The notes beneath the pieces are model-generated. The model had not been told where the DNA came from. It worked only from the letters and a program-made list of their open reading frames with translations, and did no database searches. A stretch of DNA of 64,000 nt from Lewinellaceae bacterium. Its GTDB lineage: Bacteria; Bacteroidota; Bacteroidia; Chitinophagales; Saprospiraceae. Where the stretch lies: NCBI GenBank assembly GCA_016710765.1, contig JADJUJ010000003.1, positions 562,536 to 626,535 on the forward strand, in the 5' to 3' direction. Within the stretch, counting starts at the first letter, position 1; each line of letters begins with the position of its first letter. The translations under genes and the position numbers were made by a program. This document shows, in pieces, positions 18,931 to 27,683 of this stretch.

Positions 18931-18980
18931 TTGAACTTTTTTTGACCTATTGTTGACCTGTTGTTGAACCACTGTTCAAC
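18931..18980. repeat. Five hexamer repeats at exact 11-bp spacing between tnaA and hmgA
   Basis: TTGAAC (18931), TTGACC (18942), TTGACC (18953), TTGAAC (18964) and the inverted TTCAAC (18975) are each 11 bp apart, so they lie on one face of the helix. The last one overlaps the tnaA stop codon. The 53-bp spacer consists of little else. It could be a binding site for a phased oligomeric regulator ahead of hmgA, or a simple expanded repeat; function is not known. Confidence 0.6.
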
Positions 18981-20358
18981 CACCGTTCTGTGCAAAATGT
19001 GCTGTAAAATGCCGGAGAAACGGCGGTTCCCAGATGATCTTCAACCCTCTGGTTTGTTCCTTGTGGTCCAGCACTTTCTCAAAAACTTCGATGACGTAGT
19101 CGATATGGCTTTGGGTATATACCCGCCGGGGTATGGCCAGCCGAACGAGTTCTTTGGCGGCGGGAATAAGTTTTCCATCCTCGTCGTATTTGCCAAACAT
19201 CACAGATCCCACTTCAACACAGCGGATACCGCCCAGCCGATACAATTCACATACAAGGGCCTGGCCAGGATATTGATCTACCGGAATATGGGGGTACAGA
19301 ACATGGGCTTCTACGTACACGGCATGGCCTCCGATAGGGTAGATCACCGGGACGCCCATTTCCCGGATACGCTCTCCCAGGTAGGCGGTACTTTTAATCC
19401 GGTATTGCAGGTAATCAGGCTCGAACACTTCCTCCAGTCCAACCGCAAGTGCTTCCATGTCGCGGCCGCTAAGCCCTCCATACGTGACAAATCCTTCGGT
19501 GATGATGAGTAAATTGGTACAGGCATCGGATAGTTTTTTATCCCGAACGGCCAAAAAACCGCCCATGTTCACCAGAGCGTCCTTTTTGGCCGACATCACA
19601 GCTGCATCGGCAAGGCCGAACATGGCCTGTGCAATTTCCCGGTAGCTGAGGTGTTCCATGCCTGGCTCTTTGTGTTTTACAAACCAGGAGTTTTCCGCAA
19701 TCCGGCAACAATCGAGCACCAGCATCACACCGTGCTTATGGCAGATTTCGGAGGTTTTTTTGGCATTTGCCATGCTTACCGGTTGCCCACCACCACTGTT
19801 GTTGGTAATGGTGAGAATCACTGCGGCAACATTTTTTGCGCCCAGTTTCTTGATTTGAGTTTCCAGCGCCGCCGTATCTATATTGCCCTTAAACGGGTGA
19901 TCGCTCGCGTAGTCGGTAGCTTCCGCACAGGGTAAGTCGATGGCGCTTGCGCCACTGAACTCGATGTTGGCTCGGGTGGTATCAAAATGTGTATTGCTCA
20001 AAAAGTACTTTCCGGCACCACCCAGATAGCCATATAGAATGCGCTCTGCAGCCCGGCCCTGATGGGTTGGCAGTACATGTGGCATGCCCGTCAGGCTGTG
20101 TACAGCAGCGTCGAATCGCTCCCAACTGCGTGCGCCAGCGTACGATTCGTCGGCATCCATCATGGCTGCCCATTGCCGGCTGCTCATGGCGGAAGTTCCC
20201 GAATCGGTAAGGAAATCGATTAATACTTTGTCGGAGCGTAATAAGAAGGGGTTAAAAAACGCGTCCTTCAAATAGCCTGTTCTTTCCGCTGCAGTGCTGA
20301 CCCGAATGGGTTCCACACTCTTTATGCGAAAGGGTTCTATGATTGTTTTGAATTCCAT
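18976..20358 (-). CDS. tnaA: Tryptophanase
   Basis: PLP-dependent beta-eliminating lyase that splits L-tryptophan into indole, pyruvate and ammonia. It is 460 residues long, a normal length. The PLP lysine lies in MSAKKDALVNMGGF. Two positions separate tryptophanases from tyrosine phenol-lyases: FDTT (Asp where phenol-lyases have Thr) and LRHFTA near the C-terminus (His where phenol-lyases have Phe). Both are of the tryptophanase type, so that call is preferred although the family is otherwise alike. ATG at 20358 is clear. It heads an aromatic amino-acid degradation run with hmgA and hppD, 53 bp downstream. No TnaC-like leader peptide with a Trp codon is obvious in the 194 bp upstream. Confidence 0.88.
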   Translation of the reverse strand: MEFKTIIEPFRIKSVEPIRVSTAAERTGYLKDAFFNPFLLRSDKVLIDFLTDSGTSAMSSRQWAAMMDADESYAGARSWERFDAAVHSLTGMPHVLPTHQGRAAERILYGYLGGAGKYFLSNTHFDTTRANIEFSGASAIDLPCAEATDYASDHPFKGNIDTAALETQIKKLGAKNVAAVILTITNNSGGGQPVSMANAKKTSEICHKHGVMLVLDCCRIAENSWFVKHKEPGMEHLSYREIAQAMFGLADAAVMSAKKDALVNMGGFLAVRDKKLSDACTNLLIITEGFVTYGGLSGRDMEALAVGLEEVFEPDYLQYRIKSTAYLGERIREMGVPVIYPIGGHAVYVEAHVLYPHIPVDQYPGQALVCELYRLGGIRCVEVGSVMFGKYDEDGKLIPAAKELVRLAIPRRVYTQSHIDYVIEVFEKVLDHKEQTRGLKIIWEPPFLRHFTAHFAQNGG

Positions 20359-20508
20359 GCCGCAAGGGTACGGTGATTACAGCCATTCTGTAACCTACTT
20401 TGGTCATGGGTTGGCCTGATTGTAGTCAGGCGCTGTCATGGTTTTCGAAAAGTTCTATTGGCGTAGTGATGGTGAGGTTTAATAATGTGGTGTTGAAAAG
20501 GCTTTGCC

Positions 20509-20516
20509 TAACTTTG
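20509..20516 (+). promoter_or_regulatory. Probable Bacteroidota -7 box ahead of the SusC gene
   Basis: TAACTTTG matches the TAnnTTTG -7 element of the Bacteroidota primary sigma factor and lies 36 bp before the ATG at 20553. A TTG at 20493 is a weak candidate -33 element at shorter than usual spacing. Confidence 0.45.
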
Positions 20517-20552
20517 TTTGGAATTTTAAAATGAAGCCAAATCCTTTCGCGT

Positions 20553-23531
20553 ATGAAAAATGTAATACTAATTCTTGTTTCCATTATGACCATCACATCC
20601 GGATTTGCTCAGGTTCGGGTAAACGGCTTGGTCACAGATAAGCAAGATGGCACCCCACTCATCGGTGTGACCATCAGAGAAAAATCGGGTGCAGGTGGCG
20701 GCATTTCAGATATCGACGGCCGGTACATCGTCAGTGTAGCCGGATCTGAAAGTGTTCTGGTGTTTTCCTACACAGGCTATGCTACACAGGAAATCGCCTT
20801 GAATGGCAGAACCGAACTAAATGTGAGCATGGGAGAAGATGCCAATCTGCTTGACCAGGTTGTGGTCGTAGGGTATGGAACCCAGCGGAAGAGCGACCTG
20901 ACCGGCGCAGTGGGTTCGGTGAAATCCAAAGACATTGAACGCATTGCAACGGGGTCGGTAGCGCAGGCATTGCAAGGTAAAATTGCCGGTGTGTACGTTA
21001 CGCCTAATTCGGGTGAGCCAGGGCAGGGCGCCATCATCCGCATCCGCGGTACGGGCACCCTGAACAATGCCAACCCTATATACGTCATTGATGGAATGAT
21101 TACGTACGACGCCTCCTTTGTCAATCCGCAGGATGTTGCCTCCATTGAGGTACTTAAGGATGCTTCGGCCTGTGCCATTTACGGCGCCAGGGGCGCCAAT
21201 GGTGTAGTACTGATCACCACCAAAACGGGCCAGAAACGGGAAAATGCCGTCATTTCCCTCAATACCTATTATGGAACCCAACAGGTCACCAAAAGAATTG
21301 ACTTGCTGAATGCCTCGGAATTTGCTCAGGCCTACAATGAGTTGACCAACACGGCCTACTACCCGGATCCCAATGCACTGGGAGAGGGTACCGACTGGCA
21401 GGGGGAGATTTTCAGAAAAGCGCCAATGGGAAACGTGCAGTTGTCGGTCAATGGTGGAACCGATCGGTTCAACTACAACATCAGCGCCAACTATTTTAAC
21501 CAGTCGGGCATCCTGAAAAATTCCGAGTATGAGCGTGTTACCCTGCGCCTAAACAACGATTTTAAAGTGAACAAATGGCTTACCATCGGGAACAACCTGG
21601 CATACTCCAACAGCAAGGCACAACTGGCGCCAGGTGTAGTCACCAGCGCTTACCGCATGCCGCCGGTATTTGCACCCAAAGATTCCTTGGGCAATTTTTC
21701 CGATCCAACTTCGCCCTTTGGATTGGCCATTGCCAACCCCGCGGCGGATTTGTTTTACAAGAGCAACAACCATAATAAGGCAGATCGCTTTTTTGGAACC
21801 ATCTATGGCGAGATCAAGTTTTTGAAAAACTTCACGTTTAAATCCAATTTTGGTTTCGACCTGAACAGCAGCAACGAAAAGCAGTTTACGCCAATTTTTC
21901 AGGTGTCGCCATCCCAGTTGAATACCAGCGATCAGCTTTGGCGGCGGTTCGGACAAGGCCGTGACTGGATCTGGGAGCAAACGGTTACGTACGACCAGAC
22001 TTGGGATAAACACCGTGTTACGGTATTGGCCGGATACACCGCCGATGAGCGTACGTACGAATCCTTTGGCGCGGGCAGGAGCGGCTTCCCTGGCAATGCC
22101 GACGAATTGCTTTACCTCGATGCTGGCAACGACACCACCCAGGTAAATTATGGCAGTGCGCACGATGAAGCCTTAATTTCCTACCTCTTCCGCACCAATT
22201 ACACCTTGATGGATCGGTATTTGCTGACGGTTTCCATGCGGGTCGATCAATCTTCGCGATTTGCAGCCGACAACCGAACGGGCGTTTTCCCTTCGGCCAG
22301 TTTGGGCTGGAATGCCGGGCAGGAATCGTTTATTGAAAACCTGGGTGTGGTTGACCGGCTTAAATTCAGGGTTAGCTACGGTATACTAGGCAACCAGAAC
22401 AGCATTCGCAACCGGTATTACCCAAGCTTGGGGGTTATCACCTCCCGATTGTATTATGTATTCGGCCCGGATGAAGCCCTCAACCAGGGCGCGACCCTGA
22501 TCAGTATCGGCAACCCGGATTTGGTTTGGGAGACCGCGCGGCAAACAGATATTGGCATGGAAATGGGCTTTTTCAACAATCGACTGAGTGCTGAGATCGA
22601 CTGGTACAACAGGTATACTTATGATATCATAGCGCCAGTACCCATTCCAGATTATGTGGGCTCCAACGAAGATCCCATTGTCAACACAGCGCAGGTGCGC
22701 AACAGGGGTTGGGATATTACGCTGAACTGGCGGCAAGCCGGCCGTTTTGCCTGGAACCTGGGCGCTATTCTATCGCCGGTATCCAATGAAGTAGTAGCCC
22801 TGAACGATCAAAAATCAGAAATTCTCGCAGCCTTTTTGCAAGGAGAACCCGCTACCCGTACGGTTGTGGGTGAACCCATTGGCTCCTTCTATGGCTACAA
22901 AGTAATTGGTGTATTTGACTCGGCTGATGAGGCTGCTGGTGCCCCGCGGATTGGCAATGAAACGGCTGGTGACCTTCAGTTTGCCGACTTGAACAACGAC
23001 GGGAAAATTGATGCGCTCGACCGCACCAACCTCGGCAGCCCGATTCCTACGCTGACCTACGGGTTCAATGCCGGTTTTGAGGTAGCCGGTTTCGATTTTG
23101 CTGCAGACCTGTTGGGCGTTACCGGTAACAAGGTTTATAACGCCAAAAAGTCGTTCCGCTTTTCAGTATACAACTGGGAAAAATCATCGTACACCGACCG
23201 CTGGACGCCTACCAATACCGCAGGATCGGTTCCCCGGATTACCAATGGGGGAACCAATTACCGGGTGAGCGATTATTTTATTGAAGACGGCAGTTTCATC
23301 CGTTTGCGCAGCATGGTACTGGGTTACACCCTTCCAACGGCGCTGATGCAGCGGGCTAAAATCAACAAACTCCGTTTCTACGTCAGTGGCAACAACCTCT
23401 GGACCAGCCAACAATACAGCGGTTACTCACCGGAATTTGGCAACGATGGTACGCCGTATGAGGTTGGGTTCGACAATGGCGGTTATCCCATTGCAAAATC
23501 CTGGCAATTTGGCCTGGAAATGACGTTCTAA
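20553..23531 (+). CDS. SusC/RagA-family TonB-linked outer-membrane transporter
   Basis: TonB-dependent beta-barrel that imports nutrients captured by its SusD partner. The 992-residue protein has a Sec signal peptide (MKNVILILVSIMTITSGFAQ), an N-terminal carboxypeptidase-regulatory-like domain (about 22-95), the SusC signature VVVGYGTQRKSDLTGAV at about residue 105, a plug domain with LQGKIAGVYV and RIRGTGTLNNANPIYVIDG, then the barrel, ending in the aromatic F typical of outer-membrane proteins (LEMTF). The SusD gene follows 69 bp later. No glycoside hydrolase, sulfatase or peptidase accompanies the pair, so the substrate cannot be named. It is divergent from tnaA, which is the only hint of context. 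Confidence 0.93.
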   Translation: MKNVILILVSIMTITSGFAQVRVNGLVTDKQDGTPLIGVTIREKSGAGGGISDIDGRYIVSVAGSESVLVFSYTGYATQEIALNGRTELNVSMGEDANLLDQVVVVGYGTQRKSDLTGAVGSVKSKDIERIATGSVAQALQGKIAGVYVTPNSGEPGQGAIIRIRGTGTLNNANPIYVIDGMITYDASFVNPQDVASIEVLKDASACAIYGARGANGVVLITTKTGQKRENAVISLNTYYGTQQVTKRIDLLNASEFAQAYNELTNTAYYPDPNALGEGTDWQGEIFRKAPMGNVQLSVNGGTDRFNYNISANYFNQSGILKNSEYERVTLRLNNDFKVNKWLTIGNNLAYSNSKAQLAPGVVTSAYRMPPVFAPKDSLGNFSDPTSPFGLAIANPAADLFYKSNNHNKADRFFGTIYGEIKFLKNFTFKSNFGFDLNSSNEKQFTPIFQVSPSQLNTSDQLWRRFGQGRDWIWEQTVTYDQTWDKHRVTVLAGYTADERTYESFGAGRSGFPGNADELLYLDAGNDTTQVNYGSAHDEALISYLFRTNYTLMDRYLLTVSMRVDQSSRFAADNRTGVFPSASLGWNAGQESFIENLGVVDRLKFRVSYGILGNQNSIRNRYYPSLGVITSRLYYVFGPDEALNQGATLISIGNPDLVWETARQTDIGMEMGFFNNRLSAEIDWYNRYTYDIIAPVPIPDYVGSNEDPIVNTAQVRNRGWDITLNWRQAGRFAWNLGAILSPVSNEVVALNDQKSEILAAFLQGEPATRTVVGEPIGSFYGYKVIGVFDSADEAAGAPRIGNETAGDLQFADLNNDGKIDALDRTNLGSPIPTLTYGFNAGFEVAGFDFAADLLGVTGNKVYNAKKSFRFSVYNWEKSSYTDRWTPTNTAGSVPRITNGGTNYRVSDYFIEDGSFIRLRSMVLGYTLPTALMQRAKINKLRFYVSGNNLWTSQQYSGYSPEFGNDGTPYEVGFDNGGYPIAKSWQFGLEMTF

Positions 23532-23600
23532 AAATGAATTATATCTAATTTCGACCTGAAACGCCCAATCCTGAATTGTTTCACTTTCAACGAAAACAAC

Positions 23601-25109
23601 ATGATGAATAATAGCACAACTTTTTCCAGCCGGTGCCTGATCACCGCTGGTATATTGCTCCTGGCTGTCACGGGTTGCCAAAAGGAATTCCTCGACAGAA
23701 AACCACTTGGGCAACTCACCTACGACACGTTTTTTGAAAATGGCCAGCAAGCCACGGAAGCCACCAATGCGGTGTACAACCAACTGCGCCAGTGGGATTG
23801 TATTGCTTTTCCCTGGATCACCTGCACAGACATCATTTCAGATGATGCTGATAAAGGCTCCACCCCTACCGATGCCTTGTATGTGCTGGAAGTAGACGAC
23901 TTTACATTTGATGGTACCAATTCTAGTTTTAGTGGGGTATGGCGGGGTTACTACCGGGTTATTTCACGGGCAAACCTGGCTATTTTGCGGATTCCGGATG
24001 TTCCGGATATGGATCCCATTTTGCAAAAACGCCTGATTGGCGAATGTAAATTCCTACGCGCCTACAGTTACCTGCTGCTGGTGCAATGGTTTGGGGATGT
24101 GCCGATTATTACGGAGCCGCTAGGCGGAGACTCCTATTACAACCAGGTGCGGGATAATCAATCTGCCGTGTACGACCAGATTGAGCGCGACCTGCTCGAC
24201 GCCATTGATGCGCTGCCAGAAAAGGCCCAATATGCATCCTCTAACCTTGGTCGCGCCAGCAAGGGCGCTGCCCGGGGTATGCTTGCCAAGTTGTACATGG
24301 TGAAAAAGGATTTTCCCAAGGCGGAAGAACAATGCCTGGCGATCATCAATTCCAACCAGTACAGCCTGTTGACAAAATATTCCGATAATTTCTTGCGGGT
24401 GGGCGAGAATGGTGCAGAATCTATTTTTGAAGTACAGGCCGCTGCACTGCAGCCTAATGACGGTGTGATTGGTCCTGGCGCAACTCCTTACAACATGATC
24501 CAGGGTGTGCGCGGTGTGCCCAATCTGGGCTGGGGCTTCAACAGGCCTTCGGATAATTTTGTAGCTTCATTTGAAAATGGCGACCCGCGCCGGGAAGCTA
24601 CCGTGATTTATGTTGGAGAAGTACTTCCTGACGGGGCCACAATTGTACAGGATAATCCGGAAATCATCAACGAGCGCTACAACCAGAAAGCCTGGGTTCC
24701 GGCTCACTCCGGATTGCAGGACAATGGCCCGGGCAATATCAGGCTGCTCCGTTATTCCGACATCCTGCTGCTTGCTGCAGAGGCACTGAATGAAAACAAC
24801 AAGCCTACAGAGGCGCTCATGTACCTGAATCTGGTGCGCAAACGTGCGCGCGGTACCAATAATTTTATTTTGCCCGATGTTGCCATTACCGATCAGGCGA
24901 TGTTGCGGGAAAAAATTTACAAGGAGCGCCGGGTGGAACTGGGCATGGAACAACAGCGCTGGTTCGACCTCGTTCGCTGGGGTCGCGCTGCCGAAAAGAT
25001 GCAGGCGGTGGGTAAAAATTTTGTTGCAGGGAAACACGAATTACTCCCTGTTCCACAAGCAGAAATCGACCTGACTGCTGGTGCATTGAAGCAAAATCCC
25101 GGATATTAA
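23601..25109 (+). CDS. SusD/RagB-family nutrient-binding outer-membrane lipoprotein
   Basis: Surface lipoprotein that caps the SusC pore and binds the substrate. 502 residues with a lipoprotein signal ending in the lipobox LAVTGC, followed by QKEFLDRKP typical of SusD. The tetratricopeptide-like core shows FLRAYSYLLLVQWFGDVPI at about residue 150, and the C-terminal RRVELGMEQQRWFDLVRWG near 455 is highly conserved in the family. It is cotranscribed with the SusC gene and ends at a strong hairpin. Its last 69 bp overlap the 3' end of the membrane-protein gene on the other strand. Confidence 0.93.
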   Translation: MMNNSTTFSSRCLITAGILLLAVTGCQKEFLDRKPLGQLTYDTFFENGQQATEATNAVYNQLRQWDCIAFPWITCTDIISDDADKGSTPTDALYVLEVDDFTFDGTNSSFSGVWRGYYRVISRANLAILRIPDVPDMDPILQKRLIGECKFLRAYSYLLLVQWFGDVPIITEPLGGDSYYNQVRDNQSAVYDQIERDLLDAIDALPEKAQYASSNLGRASKGAARGMLAKLYMVKKDFPKAEEQCLAIINSNQYSLLTKYSDNFLRVGENGAESIFEVQAAALQPNDGVIGPGATPYNMIQGVRGVPNLGWGFNRPSDNFVASFENGDPRREATVIYVGEVLPDGATIVQDNPEIINERYNQKAWVPAHSGLQDNGPGNIRLLRYSDILLLAAEALNENNKPTEALMYLNLVRKRARGTNNFILPDVAITDQAMLREKIYKERRVELGMEQQRWFDLVRWGRAAEKMQAVGKNFVAGKHELLPVPQAEIDLTAGALKQNPGY

Positions 25110-26594
25110 AATAATCGAACAGTTGAAATAAAAAAACACCCTGGACGCGTGCCGTTCAGGGTGTTTTTGTGCCCATTCAGGCATATACTTCATCATGTTC
25201 TTATAGCACCTTTCCAGCATTTGACGCAAAGGAAAAACTGCCAGGGCCAACAAGCCTGCGCCGAAAAACAACAATACGGTATCGTAGTTCCATACCGACT
25301 CTGGAAGTTTGCCAGCCATCCCTGCCGCAACCCAGACAAAAACTTCCAGGAAAACCACACTGCCGATGGATGCAACTCGGGTTGCCCAGGCTTGCGCATT
25401 GACGAGCAGCAGCATACTACCCACCATGCCTGAAACCTGAATCGCCATCCAGGCGCCTCCCCAGTCGAGGGCAAAACCACTCAGCAATACTACGGCAGCC
25501 CAGGCGCCCCAGCACAATACAGCGGGATAAATACGCTGCAACAGGACTGGAAGCGCAAAGATGGGCAGTAATAAAGGGACCGATGCGCCAAAACGATTGG
25601 CAAAACTCAAAAGCCCTATGCACAGTAAGATAATCATAGGCAAGGCCAGACGCTGCTCTCTGCCAGGGGTATTCAGAACGGGAAGGAGCGCAAATGAGGC
25701 CAGCAGTCCGGCAAATACCAGAAGCGCCATCAGGCCATAGCCCATGTATTGCTCCCAAGGGTTTTGGGTTTGAAAATGTCGGGAAAGTGATTCCAGCTTT
25801 TGGACTTCCGCTGGCCCGACCAGTTCATTTTTTGCGATAATTTCTTCACCTTTTCCAACAATGATTCCTGTGCTGAGGAGTGCACTGGTTTTGCGTCGCA
25901 AGGATGCTGTGGTCATTGAATCGCTGTATACCAAATTAGGCTCCAGGGCGTCTTCCAGCATGGGTAAAATAACCTCAGGTTGCCGTACCGGGCTGAAGGG
26001 AAGTGTGTCGATGAGAAAATCTCTTGCCTTTTTTACCGTAAACAATTCGCTGAAACTGGTTTTAACTGTTGTGTTTCCAGAAACCAGGTATACTGTGCCG
26101 TCTCGATTTAGGTTGGGTAAATAATCGGTATTGTCACTGGTAATCCCTTTTTGGTAAAGATCCGTCAGGAGTGCTACACCAAAGCGGCGGTACTGGTCCG
26201 GGTTTTTAAGCAAATCATCGTACTGGGTATCATATCTGCTGATTTCCACTTGTTTTGCCAGTTTGTCGGTAAACTGTTGCAGCTGTTTTTGCTCGATACT
26301 GGGATCTATCAACAAATAGGGGCCATGTTCATCTTGCAAAATCTTCAGACTGTCGGCAACTTCTTCCGGTTGTCGCAGTACTTCATAATCAAAGGGGGCT
26401 TTCAGGCTGCTGTAGGACCAGGGTTGCCCTGGCACGTATTGGTATGGAAACGGCTTTTGGTCGGGCATGACCATGGCAGCAAGGCCTGCAAAACAAAACG
26501 CATACAGCCAAACCTGCCAGGCTCGTCCCTGACCGGATACTGGTTGGTCTGCTTCGGGGATGTTATCCGGGCGAAGTCGTTTTGGACGCAACAT
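25041..26594 (-). CDS. PgpH/YqfF-like 7TM membrane protein lacking the HD phosphohydrolase domain
   Basis: The protein has a single N-terminal membrane segment (about residues 25-45), an extracellular region of about 230 residues of the 7TMR-HDED type (PYQYVPGQPWSYSSLKAPFDYEVL; later GIIVGKGEEIIAKNELV) and about seven closely packed membrane helices. Full-length relatives end in a cytoplasmic HD domain that cleaves cyclic di-AMP. Here the helices are followed by only about 45 residues and no HD motif, and the frame runs through a terminator into the antisense of SusD. So the catalytic part is absent. ATG at 26594 is chosen because it follows the stop of the upstream gene by one base (TGATATG); an in-frame TTG lies 13 codons upstream. 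Confidence 0.75.
   Translation of the reverse strand: MLRPKRLRPDNIPEADQPVSGQGRAWQVWLYAFCFAGLAAMVMPDQKPFPYQYVPGQPWSYSSLKAPFDYEVLRQPEEVADSLKILQDEHGPYLLIDPSIEQKQLQQFTDKLAKQVEISRYDTQYDDLLKNPDQYRRFGVALLTDLYQKGITSDNTDYLPNLNRDGTVYLVSGNTTVKTSFSELFTVKKARDFLIDTLPFSPVRQPEVILPMLEDALEPNLVYSDSMTTASLRRKTSALLSTGIIVGKGEEIIAKNELVGPAEVQKLESLSRHFQTQNPWEQYMGYGLMALLVFAGLLASFALLPVLNTPGREQRLALPMIILLCIGLLSFANRFGASVPLLLPIFALPVLLQRIYPAVLCWGAWAAVVLLSGFALDWGGAWMAIQVSGMVGSMLLLVNAQAWATRVASIGSVVFLEVFVWVAAGMAGKLPESVWNYDTVLLFFGAGLLALAVFPLRQMLERCYKNMMKYMPEWAQKHPERHASRVFFYFNCSIILISGILLQCTSSQVDFCLWNRE
25133..25168. terminator. Terminator between SusD and the convergent membrane-protein gene
   Basis: An AAAAACACCCTG / CAGGGTGTTTTT stem with one G-T pair and a 12-nt loop, flanked by A and T runs, so it could act in both directions. 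It lies inside the reading frame of the minus-strand gene. Confidence 0.8.
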
Positions 26595-26595
26595 A

Positions 26596-27153
26596 TCAAT
26601 CCTTTTTTCTAGGGTTCCAGATAATTTCTTCAATGCCTGCCTGGTGCGACAGGTGCCTGGCCAGCATAAAAAAGTAATCGGACAGCCGGTTGCAATATTG
26701 TATCACCAGTGGGTCCACCGGCTCAATGTGGTCCAGTGCAACGATCAGTCGCTCTGCACGGCGACATACAGTTCTGCAGACATGTGCCTGTGAGGCTGGA
26801 AGAAAGCCGCCGGGTAAAATGAAATGTTTCAGCGCCGGCAATGTAGCATCCATGCGATCCATTTCCGTTTCGAGCTGGGCAATGTCTTCCGGATAAAGGT
26901 CTGGGGTAGGGGGCTGCTTTTCCGGGTCGGATGCGAGATGGGCGCCAGTGGTGAACAAGCGGTCTTGTATTTGTTTTAGCACCGATTTGGTAAGCTCGTC
27001 TTCAACGTTATCGCGCAGTAGGCCGATAAAGGCATTTAGTTCGTCTACGGTGCCATAGGCATCCACCCTGAGGTCGCTCTTAGATACGCGGCGCCCCCCA
27101 AACAGGGCGGTACCGCCGTCGTCGCCGGTTTTGGTATAAATTTTAAATCCCAT
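26596..27153 (-). CDS. pduO: PduO-type cob(I)alamin adenosyltransferase
   Basis: Transfers the adenosyl group of ATP to cob(I)alamin, giving coenzyme B12. The 185-residue protein has the ATP-binding N-terminus KIYTKTGDDGGTALFGGRRV, the VDELNAFIG helix and the C-terminal CRRAERLIVAL plus NRLSDYFFMLAR motifs of the family. The start overlaps the 3' end of the upstream methyltransferase gene by 11 bp, and the stop is one base before the next ATG, so it sits in the middle of a tight operon. No other B12 gene is nearby. Confidence 0.93.
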   Translation of the reverse strand: MGFKIYTKTGDDGGTALFGGRRVSKSDLRVDAYGTVDELNAFIGLLRDNVEDELTKSVLKQIQDRLFTTGAHLASDPEKQPPTPDLYPEDIAQLETEMDRMDATLPALKHFILPGGFLPASQAHVCRTVCRRAERLIVALDHIEPVDPLVIQYCNRLSDYFFMLARHLSHQAGIEEIIWNPRKKD

Positions 27154-27682
27154 ATGCCTTCATTCTCACGCTTTTTCCACGCGGGGTTAATGCTTTATCT
27201 TCCCAGATCAGTTTAAACCCGGGCATTTTTTCTATTTCCGGCCGTTTGTGTGGCGTAATGATGATCAAAACCGGCGCCATTTGCAGCAGGTTCCAGCAAA
27301 GGGGGAACAAGGCCTCCTGGGGGCACAGGTGCATGGCAAAGGAACTGATGATGGATGAAAACTGGTGTTCGGTTGATTTCGAGGAAAATACCGTCTGGAA
27401 ATCCCAGTTGTAGCAGGGCCGCCCGGTTTGCCGGGTGTAAAGGGCCTGGGTATAGGGGTCGCTGCCAGTAATTTGTTGTACGCCAGCCTCCAAAAGGGCG
27501 CGGCTGACCTCCCCGCTTCCCGCTGAGAAATCGAGTAGGTGTTCGCTTGGTATCCGGTGCAGATTTTTTAACACCAGGGCCCTGATTTCCGGCTCATGCG
27601 GATTGGCATACGCATCGGCGTACTGATGATAGTACCCCTCAGCCCCTAAAGCATCATACAGCGGTCGGATGGATTCGGGCAT
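27143..27682 (-). CDS. Class I SAM-dependent methyltransferase-like protein
   Basis: 179 residues. The segment LLDFSAGSGEVSRALLEAGV (about residue 48) fits the SAM-binding loop of class I methyltransferases, followed by an acidic GSDPY at the end of strand 2 and a SSFAMHLCP loop. The C-terminal part (PHKRPEIEKMPGFKLIWED) resembles small uncharacterised proteins of Bacteroidota. Substrate unknown. Its ATG at 27682 lies one base from a TAA that ends the frame-corrected MlaD gene, and its 3' end overlaps pduO. Confidence 0.65.
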   Translation of the reverse strand: MPESIRPLYDALGAEGYYHQYADAYANPHEPEIRALVLKNLHRIPSEHLLDFSAGSGEVSRALLEAGVQQITGSDPYTQALYTRQTGRPCYNWDFQTVFSSKSTEHQFSSIISSFAMHLCPQEALFPLCWNLLQMAPVLIIITPHKRPEIEKMPGFKLIWEDKALTPRGKSVRMKAYGI

Positions 27683-27683
27683 A

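Noticed and set aside
18976..20358. Tyrosine phenol-lyase as the identity of the PLP lyase
   Set aside because: Both diagnostic positions (Asp in FDTT, His in LRHFTA) are of the tryptophanase type.
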